Notes: generated by a model from the sequence alone, not told the origin. A stretch of 64,000 nt of DNA from Bacteroidaceae bacterium (GCA_017469925.1 JAFUFK010000013.1:62001-126000); one strand, 5' to 3'. Shown: positions 17,528-26,048, counted from the first letter of the stretch. Numbers and translations are program-made.

Positions 17528-18379
17528 TCAAAGGATCATTTTTTCCACGGGAATTACGAGTATGCCTTCGGCTCCGAGTTCCTTCAGTTGGCTAATGATT
17601 TGCCAGAAACTGTGTTCGTCGATGACCGTATGTACGCTGTTCCACCCAGGTGTGGCCAGTGGCATCACGGTAGGGCTGCGCATGCCTGGCAGGACACGTA
17701 TGACGTCGTTGAGCCGTTCGGTGGGCACGTTCATCAGAACGTACTTTTTGTCCTCGGCATTCTTTACGGCTTCGATGCGGAAGAGCAGTTCGGAGAGCAC
17801 CTGACGCTTGTCGTTGCCGAGTGTGGGATTGGCAATGAGTAGGGCTTCGCTCTGCATGACTACTTCCACCTCGCACAGGTTATTGCTTACCAACGTGCTG
17901 CCGCTGGAGACGATGTCGAAGATAGCGTCGGAGAGTCCTATACCGGGACTTATCTCCACGCTGCCCGTAATGACGTGGATGTCGGCCTCGATGCCATGCT
18001 CTTGCATGAAACGGTGCAGGATGGTGGGATAGCTGGTGGCGATGCGCCGACCTTGGAACCACTGGAGCCCGTTGTACTTTTCCGACTTAGGAATGGCTAG
18101 CGAAAGGCGACAATGGCTGAAGCCCAAGGGACGCACTACATCGACCCGTTCACCGCGCTCCTCCAGTTCGTTACGACCAACGATGCCCAGGTCGGCCACG
18201 CCAGAGGCCACGCTCTGCGGGATGTCGTCGTCACGCAGGTAGAGCACTTCGAGGGGAAAGTTCGTGCTCGAGACCAGTAACGTACGCTTGCTGCCGGGTA
18301 TCTTGATGCCAGCCTCCGAGAGCAGGGCTATGGTGTCTTCATAGAGTCGGCCTTTCGACTGAATGGCTATTCTAATCAT
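17528..18379 (-). CDS. hisG: ATP phosphoribosyltransferase, long form
   Basis: 283 residues, the length of long-form HisG with a C-terminal ACT-like regulatory domain (~205-283), so no HisZ is needed. The PRPP-binding stretch is SSGSTLVSNNLCEVE (~157-171). N-terminal features are IAIQSKGRLYEDT and VADLGIVGRNELEE. It catalyses the first, histidine-inhibited step. First gene of the run to rluA; a TATCTTTG box lies 32 bases upstream. No his-leader peptide with a histidine run is visible. Confidence 0.96.
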   Translation of the reverse strand: MIRIAIQSKGRLYEDTIALLSEAGIKIPGSKRTLLVSSTNFPLEVLYLRDDDIPQSVASGVADLGIVGRNELEERGERVDVVRPLGFSHCRLSLAIPKSEKYNGLQWFQGRRIATSYPTILHRFMQEHGIEADIHVITGSVEISPGIGLSDAIFDIVSSGSTLVSNNLCEVEVVMQSEALLIANPTLGNDKRQVLSELLFRIEAVKNAEDKKYVLMNVPTERLNDVIRVLPGMRSPTVMPLATPGWNSVHTVIDEHSFWQIISQLKELGAEGILVIPVEKMIL

Positions 18380-18411
18380 TTTTACCTCTTATATAAATGT
18401 GATATGTCGCG

Positions 18412-18419
18412 CAAAGATA
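18412..18419 (-). promoter_or_regulatory. -7 box TATCTTTG for the hisGDCB-recR-rluA operon
   Basis: TATCTTTG read leftward, 32 bases from the hisG ATG. It is divergent from the ribE box at 18464-18471; only 44 bases separate the two. Confidence 0.65.
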
Positions 18420-18463
18420 CGAAAAAATGGAGAATTGAGCATGGTGAATTGGGATTTATTTCG

Positions 18464-18471
18464 TACTTTTG
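18464..18471 (+). promoter_or_regulatory. -7 box TACTTTTG for ribE
   Basis: TACTTTTG followed by CACG, giving a ~45-base leader before the ribE ATG at 18523. No FMN-riboswitch-like sequence is visible in that leader. Confidence 0.6.
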
Positions 18472-18522
18472 CACGAATAAATGACTAATTACTACAGACC
18501 TGTAACCTCTAACCCCTAAAAA

Positions 18523-19128
18523 ATGTTTTCTGGAATCGTAGAAGAGACAGCCCGCGTGGTCGGGATTGAGAAGGAATTGGACAATCTACACCTGACGCTC
18601 ACGTGCTCGTTTGTCGGTGATCTGAAGATTGACCAGAGTGTGTCGCACAATGGTGTCTGCCTGACCGTGGTGCGCCTGACCGATCAGACTTACACCGTCA
18701 CGGCCATGCGTGAGACACTAGAACGCAGCAATCTAGGTCTGCTCCGCATAGGCGATGAAGTGAATGTGGAACGTTCGATGATGATGAACGGGCGGATCGA
18801 CGGTCACATAGTGCAGGGTCATGTGGACACGACGGCATGGTGTATCAGTGTCGAAGACCAGCAGGGCAGCTACGTCTTCCGTTTTCGTTACGAAAGCGAC
18901 CCGGAGATGGCCCGCCGAGGTTATATCACGGTGGATAAGGGTAGTGTGACCGTCAATGGCGTTAGCCTGACTGTTTGCCGCCCGACAGCAGACGAGTTCG
19001 AGGTGTGCATCATCCCATACACCTTCGAGAATACTAATTTCCACGCCATCCGGGTGGGCACGGTGGTCAATCTGGAGTTCGACATTATTGGAAAGTATAT
19101 CAGTCGGTATCTGGAGGTCTTGAAGTGA
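18523..19128 (+). CDS. ribE: Riboflavin synthase alpha chain
   Basis: 201 residues made of two lumazine-binding repeats. The first opens with MFSGIVEETARV and holds the NGVCLTV motif; the second holds SVTVNGVSLTV. A final FEFDIIGKY-like LEFDIIGKYISRYLE closes the protein. The trimeric enzyme dismutates two 6,7-dimethyl-8-ribityllumazine molecules to riboflavin. The next gene overlaps its stop by 4 bases. Confidence 0.95.
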   Translation: MFSGIVEETARVVGIEKELDNLHLTLTCSFVGDLKIDQSVSHNGVCLTVVRLTDQTYTVTAMRETLERSNLGLLRIGDEVNVERSMMMNGRIDGHIVQGHVDTTAWCISVEDQQGSYVFRFRYESDPEMARRGYITVDKGSVTVNGVSLTVCRPTADEFEVCIIPYTFENTNFHAIRVGTVVNLEFDIIGKYISRYLEVLK

Positions 19129-19784
19129 AAGCCGTAGTTTTCGACCTCGACGGTACCCTGCTCGATACTCTGCAGGACCTCTACGAAAGTACCAACCATG
19201 CCCTTATGGAGATGGGCATGCCGCTCCGTCGGCTCGACGAAGTGCGGCATTTCGTGGGTAACGGTGTCCGTAGGCTCATCGAAAGGGCTGTGCCAGAGCA
19301 AACCGATGAAGCGCGGCTCGAGACTTGTTTCGCTCACTTCCAACGCCATTACCTGCGCCATTGTCAGGATCACACGCGGCTCTATCCCGGCATCGATCAC
19401 CTCCTGCGCACACTGCATGAGCGAGGCTTCCTGTTGGCCATTGTTAGTAACAAACTGCAGGCAGGCGTTGATGAACTCTACGAGGCGTACTTTCGTGGTG
19501 TAGTGGATGTGGCCATTGGCGAGCGCGAGGGCGTGCGTCGGAAGCCTGCACCCGATATGGTGCATCTGGCGCTTCAGGAACTTCGTATCTATGCCTGTGA
19601 GGCTATCTACGTAGGCGATAGCGAGGTCGATTTGGCTACTGCCCGCGCAGCCTCTTTGCCCTGTACCAGCGTGCTTTGGGGGTTTCGCACACGTGAGGAA
19701 TTGCTCAGGGCTGGCGCCACTTGGCTGGTGGAGACGCCAGGGGAGTTACTCGATGAACTATTGGTCTTCGGCCAGAATGCCTAA
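19125..19784 (+). CDS. HAD hydrolase, phosphoglycolate phosphatase-like
   Basis: 219 residues with the four HAD motifs: FDLDGTLLDT (5-14), IVSNK (~107-111), the RKPAPD lysine (~142-147), and YVGDSEVDLATA (~165-176). The helical cap (~15-85) makes it a class C1 phosphatase of the Gph type. The initiation codon is a GTG overlapping ribE by 4 bases. Coupling to ribE might mean it is the missing 5-amino-6-ribitylamino-uracil phosphatase of riboflavin synthesis; that is inference only. Confidence 0.9.
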   Translation: MKAVVFDLDGTLLDTLQDLYESTNHALMEMGMPLRRLDEVRHFVGNGVRRLIERAVPEQTDEARLETCFAHFQRHYLRHCQDHTRLYPGIDHLLRTLHERGFLLAIVSNKLQAGVDELYEAYFRGVVDVAIGEREGVRRKPAPDMVHLALQELRIYACEAIYVGDSEVDLATARAASLPCTSVLWGFRTREELLRAGATWLVETPGELLDELLVFGQNA

Positions 19785-19809
19785 GGGCTTGGGGCTTAAC
19801 TCCTTAGGC
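19779..19809. repeat. CCTTAGG-type inverted repeat over the HAD gene stop
   Basis: GCCTAAGG (19779-19786) and CCTTAGGC (19802-19809) form an 8-bp stem with a 15-base loop; the TAA stop lies in the left arm. No T-tract follows. The arms share CCTTAGG with the hairpin at 5232-5262. Confidence 0.55.
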
Positions 19810-19935
19810 GTTCCTGGCATTTGCTGTGGCGTTCCATTCCGTTTACAAAGGCAAAGAGACAAAGTATTTTGACACTGCCAAATTGGGACAATTGGCGAAT
19901 TTGTGCTCAATTAGTCCTCCAATCGACCCGTTGGA

Positions 19936-19964
19936 TTTGCACGGATTAGTTTTTCATATCTTTG
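19936..19964 (+). promoter_or_regulatory. Orphan promoter-like site facing the porin gene antisense
   Basis: TTTG (19936-19939), a 17-base spacer, then TATCTTTG (19957-19964). The spacing is slightly short of the usual 19-21. Reading rightward it would enter the 3' end of the minus-strand porin gene; no plus-strand gene follows. Confidence 0.35.
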
Positions 19965-20003
19965 TAGTGTGGTAAGCAAAGGAGAGGCGTTCCTTGATAC
20001 CAT

Positions 20004-22253
20004 TCAATTGAAGAAGTTCCACGACAGACCAAAGTGGAAGGTACGTGGGTCCATCGGGTAGTGGGGTGCCCAGAACATGTTGCCGGTACCTTCGTTGACG
20101 TGTTGCATGGCCACGTAGAGGCGACAGCGCTTGATGTGTAGGTTGGCATAGACGCCCACGATGGGGTAGTTACCGATGGCAACGCATGGGTTTGCGCCAT
20201 CCTGTACGGCAAACTGCTGTACGGCAGGGCTATAGTCGGGGGCAAAGTAGCGCGTGAAGTAACGCAGGTCGCCACCCAATTCCACATTCAATACGCGCGC
20301 GATACGGAATTGGAGGTAGAGGTTTGAGTAAAGCGACACACGGGGTAGGGGTAGTGCCGAGGCGCTGGAGGTTGTCTGGTAGGTGACGTCGTTGTCCCAA
20401 TGTAGCGGGCCTAGCTTTACATTCTGCTGTAGCGTAGCTGAGAATACTTGTATGTTGCCCGAGTGCTGCACGACGCTTACCGCATGGCTGTAGTCGGAAG
20501 GCAGAGGGCTCTTGGATACACTGGAGAGTAGAGTGTTCTGCATAGCGTAGTAGGTATAATTCTTCACGTTCTCCAGTCCTATGCGCAGGCTGGTGCCTGT
20601 ACGGGGCAGTCGTAGCGTGCCCTCGATGCGTGTTTTGAACTCGTTGGAGAGGCTCTCGTTGTCCCACCAGCAGAACTGGCTATGGTAGTGCCGGAAGTAG
20701 AAGTTTGGCCCCAGGCTGCTTACCAAAGCGTGGAGTTCGACGTCAAGCGTATCGCGACGCGACAGGGGCACTTTCAGATCAACCTGTCCATCGACGTTGA
20801 AGTTGCCTACGTTGTGGCCGGCAAAGGAGAACTGGCCGACGACGTTGTAGTGGAGCCAGTCGCCCTGCTGACGGCTAATTTGCCCGCCGACGGCTAGGTC
20901 GTGCTCGTTGTAGCGCTGGGTGCCCGATAGCGTGTCGGCTTCCATTCGGGGCAGGGTGTAGCTGAGCAATTCGTGGCTCAGAAAGGCGGCAATGCCCATC
21001 TGTGCCCAACGGTTGAAGCCCTCGCGTAGGCTCAGACCCACGATGTTGCGGACGGAGAGCGCCTGCGTGCGGTCCTTGACGTCGGAGAGACTGCCGTAGT
21101 AGTGGCGGCTATAGTACTCCGAGGGCGTTTCGTGGGCATAGTAGGTGTGGCGCAGGTTGTTGATACGCAGGGTGTGAATTATGCTTGAGACAGGCACAAA
21201 CTGCTTCGGAGCGGGATGTAGGGCAAGCCAGCCCTGATGGAGAGAGTCCACCACCAGTTGCATCCTCACGGAGTCGGTCTTGAGCAACTGGAGTACGGAG
21301 TCGGTCAACTGCTCGAGCAATTCCTCCCTGGTGGGTTCCTTGGGCTTCAGGGAGTCGGGTAATTCGATGTCGCGATAGAATCCGAGGTTATAGCGATGGG
21401 TCAGGAAGGCATCTTCGTTTTGGTTGCGGTTCCACGTCTCGCTGAGCAGCGTTGGTATGTCCTTCGAACTGTAGCGTTGTGGTATGCTCTGCGGGTCGTG
21501 GATGTAGGCATCGTCCTCTATGCCGCCATTTTCGGCCATCTTCAGGTGGTTGTAGTTGAAGAAAGCATGCATGTTGTAGCGGTCACCCAGGTAGTAACCG
21601 AACAAGGTACCTCCGAACTGGCTGTTTGCCTGATTGTTGTAATAGCCACGACCATATAGGTAGTCGAACTTCATGCCGATACCCGCCTGCTTGTTGATGT
21701 TCGAGGCGAAGTAGGCATGGACACGTTCTTGCCCGTTCGTGCGGTTGCCCACCTTATGGTAGGCCAGGTTGGTCATGGGGCTGAGCGTGTTCGAGAAACG
21801 GAAGTCCTGCAGGCCGCGAATAAGGAACGAGTGGGGTTCGAGAAATTGGTGGACGTGCTGTCCACGATTCAGGTAGATACGGCTCAGGCGTGGCGCCCCC
21901 AGATTGCCTAGAATGTTGTATTCGCCGTTGTAGCCCGACGTCTCGTTGAACTCCTGAAAGGCATGCACCACAGTGTCGTTGTTCTCGGCTGGGATGATGT
22001 CGCCCAGCAACTCATCCACCGTCCATTGCGTGACACCGATAGGTATCTCCACCTCGTGTTGCGTCTCTGTCGTATCACGTCCCCACGATCCGTTACGACC
22101 CGAAGAGTGCGTGTTGCCCATGCTTCGTGACGACGAGGCCATGCCACCGCTATCTTGGCTGTCGGGGTCAACCTTGAATGTTTGGGCACAAGCCTCTGCC
22201 CAGCCCATCGTCAGAGCTAGCACAGCAAGCAGTAACAGGAGTCGGATTCTCAT
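20004..22253 (-). CDS. Putative outer-membrane porin (Porin_10 type)
   Basis: About 749 residues from the ATG at 22251-22253, chosen because it gives a clean signal peptide (MRIRLLLLLAVLALTMGWAEACAQ). An in-frame start at 22292 would extend into the upstream oxidoreductase gene. After a Ser/Gly-rich linker and a VTQWTVDELLG segment, the rest is a run of amphipathic strands rich in Tyr, Phe, Asn and Gly (FYRDIELP, GYYNNQANSQFGGTLFGYYLGDRY). The C-terminus ends in FHFGLSWNFFN, a terminal Phe pattern usual for Bacteroidota barrels. The transported solute is unknown. It starts 25 bases after the oxidoreductase gamma gene. Confidence 0.8.
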   Translation of the reverse strand: MRIRLLLLLAVLALTMGWAEACAQTFKVDPDSQDSGGMASSSRSMGNTHSSGRNGSWGRDTTETQHEVEIPIGVTQWTVDELLGDIIPAENNDTVVHAFQEFNETSGYNGEYNILGNLGAPRLSRIYLNRGQHVHQFLEPHSFLIRGLQDFRFSNTLSPMTNLAYHKVGNRTNGQERVHAYFASNINKQAGIGMKFDYLYGRGYYNNQANSQFGGTLFGYYLGDRYNMHAFFNYNHLKMAENGGIEDDAYIHDPQSIPQRYSSKDIPTLLSETWNRNQNEDAFLTHRYNLGFYRDIELPDSLKPKEPTREELLEQLTDSVLQLLKTDSVRMQLVVDSLHQGWLALHPAPKQFVPVSSIIHTLRINNLRHTYYAHETPSEYYSRHYYGSLSDVKDRTQALSVRNIVGLSLREGFNRWAQMGIAAFLSHELLSYTLPRMEADTLSGTQRYNEHDLAVGGQISRQQGDWLHYNVVGQFSFAGHNVGNFNVDGQVDLKVPLSRRDTLDVELHALVSSLGPNFYFRHYHSQFCWWDNESLSNEFKTRIEGTLRLPRTGTSLRIGLENVKNYTYYAMQNTLLSSVSKSPLPSDYSHAVSVVQHSGNIQVFSATLQQNVKLGPLHWDNDVTYQTTSSASALPLPRVSLYSNLYLQFRIARVLNVELGGDLRYFTRYFAPDYSPAVQQFAVQDGANPCVAIGNYPIVGVYANLHIKRCRLYVAMQHVNEGTGNMFWAPHYPMDPRTFHFGLSWNFFN

Positions 22254-22278
22254 TGGACAGTGTCTCTTTATCGCGGCA

Positions 22279-22821
22279 TTACACCTTGGCAATCAGTTCA
22301 CGGCCCATGGCGAGTGCCTCTTCATTGAGCGGAATCAGGTGGTGGTGGCGCTCGGGCAGAGTCTTGTGCAGGGCACGCAGTACGTTCTCCGTCGAACTGA
22401 CGGGGCAGACCTCGAGCAATCCACCCAGTACCAACATGTTGAAGGCACGCACGTTGTCCATCTCAGCAGCCTTGTCCATAGCGGAGATGGTATAAATGCG
22501 CAGGTCGCTTCGCTGTGGCGGTGTGCTGATGCCGTAGGGATCGTAGATGAGTGTGCCACCAGGCTTCAGCGCAGGTTCGAACTTGTCGAGCGAGGGCTGG
22601 TTGAGGATGACGGCCACGTCGAACTGACTCAGAATGGGCGAGGAAATAGGCTCGTCGCTGACGATTACGGTTACGTTGGCCGTTCCACCTCGCTGTTCCG
22701 GCCCGTAAGAGGGCATCCAAGTGACTTCCTTAGCTTCAAAAAGGGCGGCATAGGCCAATATTTTGCCCATCGAGAGTACGCCCTGACCGCCAAATCCGGC
22801 TATGATGATTTCATTCTTCAT
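22279..22821 (-). CDS. 2-oxoacid:ferredoxin oxidoreductase, gamma subunit
   Basis: 180 residues of the POR/KOR gamma type: IIAGFGGQGVLSMGKILAYAA at the N-terminus (~5-25), SYGPEQRGGTANVTVIVS (~39-56), and SPILSQFDVAVILN. It completes a four-subunit CoA-acylating oxidoreductase with the upstream delta, alpha and beta genes. The likely substrates are branched-chain 2-oxoacids (VOR) or 2-oxoglutarate (KOR), with ferredoxin as electron acceptor. It overlaps the beta gene by 4 bases. Confidence 0.9.
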   Translation of the reverse strand: MKNEIIIAGFGGQGVLSMGKILAYAALFEAKEVTWMPSYGPEQRGGTANVTVIVSDEPISSPILSQFDVAVILNQPSLDKFEPALKPGGTLIYDPYGISTPPQRSDLRIYTISAMDKAAEMDNVRAFNMLVLGGLLEVCPVSSTENVLRALHKTLPERHHHLIPLNEEALAMGRELIAKV

Positions 22822-23579
22822 TTCTCCTTTAAGTCTCCAAGTTTATAGAACGGGAACATGTGGTCTTCCATCCACTGGTTGGCTTCCTCGGGCGTCTTCT
22901 TCCACCCTGAACTGCACGTGCTCACAATCTCTACAAGCGAACTGCCCTTGCCCAGCATCGACTTCTCGAAAGCCTTGCGCAGGGCGGCCTTTGCCCGACG
23001 GATGTATGCCACGTTGTGGACGGCCTGTCGCGTGACATAACAAGTGCCCTCGAGTGAGGCGGCTATCTCCGTAATCTTCAAGGGGAATCCGTGAAGGTCG
23101 GCCTGACGGCCATATGGGCAGGTGCTTGTTTTCATACCCATCAGGGTGGTAGGCGCCATCTGGCCGCCCGTCATACCGTAGATTGCATTGTTGACGAAGA
23201 TGATGACAATGTTGTCGCCACGATTCAGCGAGTGGATGGTCTCGGCCGTACCGATGCAGGCAAGATCGCCGTCGCCTTGATAGGTAAATACGAGGTTCTC
23301 AGGCCACAGACGTTTGGCCGCACATGCGATGGCTGGTGCACGCCCGTGGGCAGCCTCTATCCAGTCGATGTCGATGTAGTTGTAGGCAAACACAGCACAC
23401 CCCACAGGCGAGATGCCTACGGCGCGTTCCTCAAGCCCCATCTCCTCGATGACTTCGGCAATGAGCTTGTGCACCACGCTGTGGCTACATCCAGGGCAGT
23501 AGTGCATCGGCGTGTCGTTGAGCAGTCGAGGCTTCCGATATACGAGGTTCTCGGGTTGTATGATATCTTGGTTTATCAT
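22818..23579 (-). CDS. 2-oxoacid:ferredoxin oxidoreductase, beta subunit (TPP-binding)
   Basis: 253 residues. It shows the PGCSHSVVHKLIAEV opening, the TPP motif GDGDLACIGTAETIHSLNRGDNIVIIFVNN (~100-130), and MTGGQMAPTT. The beta subunit holds thiamine pyrophosphate, where the 2-oxoacid is decarboxylated. It is separated from the alpha gene by a small membrane-protein gene (23586-23831). The alternative identity is the 2-oxoglutarate (KorB) enzyme. Confidence 0.9.
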   Translation of the reverse strand: MINQDIIQPENLVYRKPRLLNDTPMHYCPGCSHSVVHKLIAEVIEEMGLEERAVGISPVGCAVFAYNYIDIDWIEAAHGRAPAIACAAKRLWPENLVFTYQGDGDLACIGTAETIHSLNRGDNIVIIFVNNAIYGMTGGQMAPTTLMGMKTSTCPYGRQADLHGFPLKITEIAASLEGTCYVTRQAVHNVAYIRRAKAALRKAFEKSMLGKGSSLVEIVSTCSSGWKKTPEEANQWMEDHMFPFYKLGDLKEK

Positions 23580-23585
23580 AGCTTG

Positions 23586-23831
23586 TTATAGCAAAAAACG
23601 GACAAAGAACTCGGCTATCTTCAACACCATGCCTACAGCGATGACTATGAGGGCTGTCTGACGCATCTCAGGCTTTGCAAAGTATAGCACGAGGCCAACG
23701 GCAGCCGCCACGAGGAATAATATATTGAGCAACCGGCGCAGTCCTTCGGTATTCGGCTTTCTGTTGCGTTTCTGGCGAATGCGTTCCAATTCGCGCTCTT
23801 GCTCATTCAGCATTTCTTTTACGTCTTCCAT
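23586..23831 (-). CDS. Small membrane protein embedded in the oxidoreductase operon
   Basis: 81 residues. The N-terminal ~30 are highly charged and helical (EMLNEQERELERIRQKRNRK). Two hydrophobic segments follow: LLNILFLVAAAVGLVLYF and TALIVIAVGMVLKIAEFFVRFLL. No family name is recognised. It lies 12 bases after the alpha gene and 6 before the beta gene, so it is expressed with them. It could anchor the complex to the membrane, but that is inference. Confidence 0.7.
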   Translation of the reverse strand: MEDVKEMLNEQERELERIRQKRNRKPNTEGLRRLLNILFLVAAAVGLVLYFAKPEMRQTALIVIAVGMVLKIAEFFVRFLL

Positions 23832-23843
23832 ATCCGTTAACTG

Positions 23844-24920
23844 TTAAACATTAAACTTTTCAATCTCACCGACAATTTCCTCAGGTGTAAACACCATGCC
23901 TCCCATGCGGCCATATTGGCGGACGGGAACTCGGCCTTGGACGGCCAATATGATGTCCTCTACCATCTGTCCGGCATTTATTTCCACGCTCAGGATGCCA
24001 CGCACCCGACTGGCCAACCGCACGATTTCCTTCGTGGGGAAGGGCCAAAGCGTGATGGGACGAAGCATACCCACGTGAAGTCCCTTCTGGCGGCATAGTT
24101 CGATGGCCTTTTGTGCAATACGGGCAGCAGAACCAAAGGCCACCACCAGGAAGTCGGCATCCTCCGCTTGGTATTCTTCGAAGCGCACCTCACGCTCGCG
24201 TATCTCCTTGTATTTGGCTTGTAGATGTAGGTTGTGCTGCTCCATGATGGCAGGGTCGAGTTCAAGGCTTGTCATGATGTTCTTACCGCGTCCGCGTTTA
24301 CCCGTGGAAGCCCAAGGACATTGCTCACGCACCTCTTCGTCGGTACGGCGTGGCTTGATGGGTGGTAGGGTGACCTTCTCCATCATCTGCCCGATGACGC
24401 CATCGCTGAGCATGATGACAGGATTGCGATAGCGGAAGGCCAACTCGAAGCTGAGGTCAACAAAGTCGGCCATCTCCTGCACACTGGCTGGTGCCAAAAC
24501 GATGACGTTATAGTCGCCGTTGCCTCCGCCTCGTGTGCTCTGGAAGTAGTCGCCCTGGCTGGGTTGGATGGTGCCAAGGCCCGGGCCCCCGCGTTGCACA
24601 TTGATTATCAGGCCAGGTATCTCAGCACCTGCCATGTAGGTAATGCCTTCCTGCATCAGAGCCACACCGGGGCTGCTCGAGGAGGTCATCACACGCTTGC
24701 CTACGCATCCGCCACCATATACCATATTGATGGCTGCGACCTCGCTTTCGGCTTGCACGACGACCATTCCTGTCGTTTCCCATGGCTTCTCAGCTGCAAG
24801 GGTCTCCAGGACTTCGCTCTGGGGAGTGATGGGATATCCGAAATATCCATCGCATCCGCAACGGATGGCGGCATGGGCAATGGCTTCGTTCCCCTTCATC
24901 AACAATATTTCGTCTTCCAT
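23844..24920 (-). CDS. vorB: 2-oxoacid:ferredoxin oxidoreductase, alpha subunit (VorB type)
   Basis: 358 residues. Features are the KGNEAIAHAAIRCGCDGYFGYPITPQSE opening (domain I), SSSSPGVALMQEGITYMAGAEIP (~78-100), QRGGPGLGTIQPSQGDYFQSTRGG (~109-132), and a C-terminal domain with RPITLWPFP and INAGQMVEDI. This is the pattern annotated as 3-methyl-2-oxobutanoate dehydrogenase subunit VorB in Bacteroidales. The 2-oxoglutarate enzyme KorA is very similar and cannot be excluded. Confidence 0.87.
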   Translation of the reverse strand: MEDEILLMKGNEAIAHAAIRCGCDGYFGYPITPQSEVLETLAAEKPWETTGMVVVQAESEVAAINMVYGGGCVGKRVMTSSSSPGVALMQEGITYMAGAEIPGLIINVQRGGPGLGTIQPSQGDYFQSTRGGGNGDYNVIVLAPASVQEMADFVDLSFELAFRYRNPVIMLSDGVIGQMMEKVTLPPIKPRRTDEEVREQCPWASTGKRGRGKNIMTSLELDPAIMEQHNLHLQAKYKEIREREVRFEEYQAEDADFLVVAFGSAARIAQKAIELCRQKGLHVGMLRPITLWPFPTKEIVRLASRVRGILSVEINAGQMVEDIILAVQGRVPVRQYGRMGGMVFTPEEIVGEIEKFNV

Positions 24921-24941
24921 AATTCTAATCGTTCTTTAGTT

Positions 24942-25157
24942 TCACCTGACTCTGTACACCGAAATGCAACCATCAGGGCAGACGATGGCACAGCAGGTAC
25001 AACCCGTGCACATGCCCTCTACCACCTGTTCGGCGTAGGGGTATCCCTTCTTGTTGACCGACTTCCTCGTAAGCCGAATGATGTGCAGAGGGCAGGCTAC
25101 GGCACAAAGGCTGCAACCCTTGCATCGCTCGGCATCAACTACGATTGCTCCTCTCAT
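24942..25157 (-). CDS. 2x[4Fe-4S] ferredoxin-like delta subunit
   Basis: 71 residues with two CxxCxxCxxxCP clusters (CKGCSLCAVACP at ~13-24 and CTGCTCCAIVCP at ~51-62). The second cluster reads CTGCTCC, an extra cysteine inside the motif. It supplies the electron path of the oxidoreductase. The alpha gene follows after 21 bases. Confidence 0.92.
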   Translation of the reverse strand: MRGAIVVDAERCKGCSLCAVACPLHIIRLTRKSVNKKGYPYAEQVVEGMCTGCTCCAIVCPDGCISVYRVR

Positions 25158-25174
25158 ATAAAATAACCTAGTCT

Positions 25175-25399
25175 CTACGGATTAAACATTTCCTTACAAT
25201 AATAGTTCAGTATGTGCTCGAGCATGAGTTTGGCGCCGGCAGCAGGCGATTCGGGGTCGAGTTCGATAGCTTCGTTGTAGCATTCGAGCGCATGTTTCCA
25301 ATCGCTCTGTCTACGATATTCGTTGCCTCGGGTGTAGAAACGCTCTGCCGTGGCTTTTTGCTCGGGTGTAGGCATAACTGTATGCGGGTCAGTCCTCAA
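25175..25399 (-). CDS. Small single-TPR protein
   Basis: 74 residues with one tetratricopeptide repeat (AERFYTRGNEYRRQSDWKHALECYNEAIELDP, ~18-49) and a short helical tail. Met9 is an alternative start, giving 66 residues. It overlaps the DUF4468 stop by 11 bases and is followed by the ferredoxin gene after 17 bases. Its position suggests a helper of the oxidoreductase complex; the role is not known. Confidence 0.7.
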   Translation of the reverse strand: MRTDPHTVMPTPEQKATAERFYTRGNEYRRQSDWKHALECYNEAIELDPESPAAGAKLMLEHILNYYCKEMFNP

Positions 25400-26021
25400 T
25401 GATGTTCGGACGTACCTTCTTCATCGGCACAGACTTGGGCACGTCGAAGAGGTCCATTGCCTGGTCGAAGATCTCCTCCATGCGGTCAACCGTCTTGCGG
25501 CGAAATTTTCCGCTCTTTGGGTAGAGTTTCGTCTTAGCCTTATTCAGAGCTTCGCCATCGCTTATCCACTCTTCAGCCTTAAAGATGATACCATGCTCGC
25601 CCTCCATATCTTCGCCATAGTAGTAGGTGAGATTGGTGATAGCCATCGTTACGCGGTTGCCCTCCGTTTTGACGCTTATCTGATAGCGAAAGCGAGTGCG
25701 GTCGAGGTTCAGTGCTTTCTTCTTGAAGACCATCCATTCACAAACGCGAGCCACGATGCCTTCTTTCTGGTTGTCCTCCATCACGCGGGCATAGTTGCCT
25801 GGAGCAGTAATCGACGTCTCAACAAGTTGGTTGACGAACGTCCGCATCTTATCCGACACTTCCTGAGGTGAATTGCTCGGTACGGAGAAACTTTTCTTGA
25901 AGACGACCATCCCATTCTCTTCGGGCACGGCACCTGCCAGGTACTTCGAATCGTCGCTTGCGGCACTTACCATCATATTGATGGCAAAGAGCATCATAAT
26001 GCTAAATAAAATCTTTTTCAT
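25389..26021 (-). CDS. DUF4468-like exported protein
   Basis: 210 residues with a signal peptide (MKKILFSIMMLFAINMMVSAA). The mature domain carries the DUF4468 pattern: FKKSFSVPSNSPQEVSDKM, YQISVKTEGNRVTMAITNLTYYY and a later EEWISD. These Bacteroidales envelope proteins have no assigned function. It begins 27 bases after the ABC permease stop, so it may be read from the efflux transcript; no TAnnTTTG box is visible in that gap. Confidence 0.75.
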   Translation of the reverse strand: MKKILFSIMMLFAINMMVSAASDDSKYLAGAVPEENGMVVFKKSFSVPSNSPQEVSDKMRTFVNQLVETSITAPGNYARVMEDNQKEGIVARVCEWMVFKKKALNLDRTRFRYQISVKTEGNRVTMAITNLTYYYGEDMEGEHGIIFKAEEWISDGEALNKAKTKLYPKSGKFRRKTVDRMEEIFDQAMDLFDVPKSVPMKKVRPNIIED

Positions 26022-26048
26022 CGCTTTGTATGTTTTGTTTGTTCCTAT

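Noticed and set aside
18380..18522. Possible FMN riboswitch before ribE
   Set aside because: The leader from the promoter box is only ~45 bases and lacks the conserved RFN helices; nothing structured is seen.
19946..20287. Minus-strand open frame of 113 codons
   Set aside because: It overlaps the porin 3' end in another frame, and its Thr/Ser/Pro-rich sequence has no domain.
22254..22292. Earlier in-frame start for the Porin_10 gene
   Set aside because: It would add 13 residues before the signal peptide and overlap the oxidoreductase gamma gene; the start at 22253 gives a normal signal sequence.
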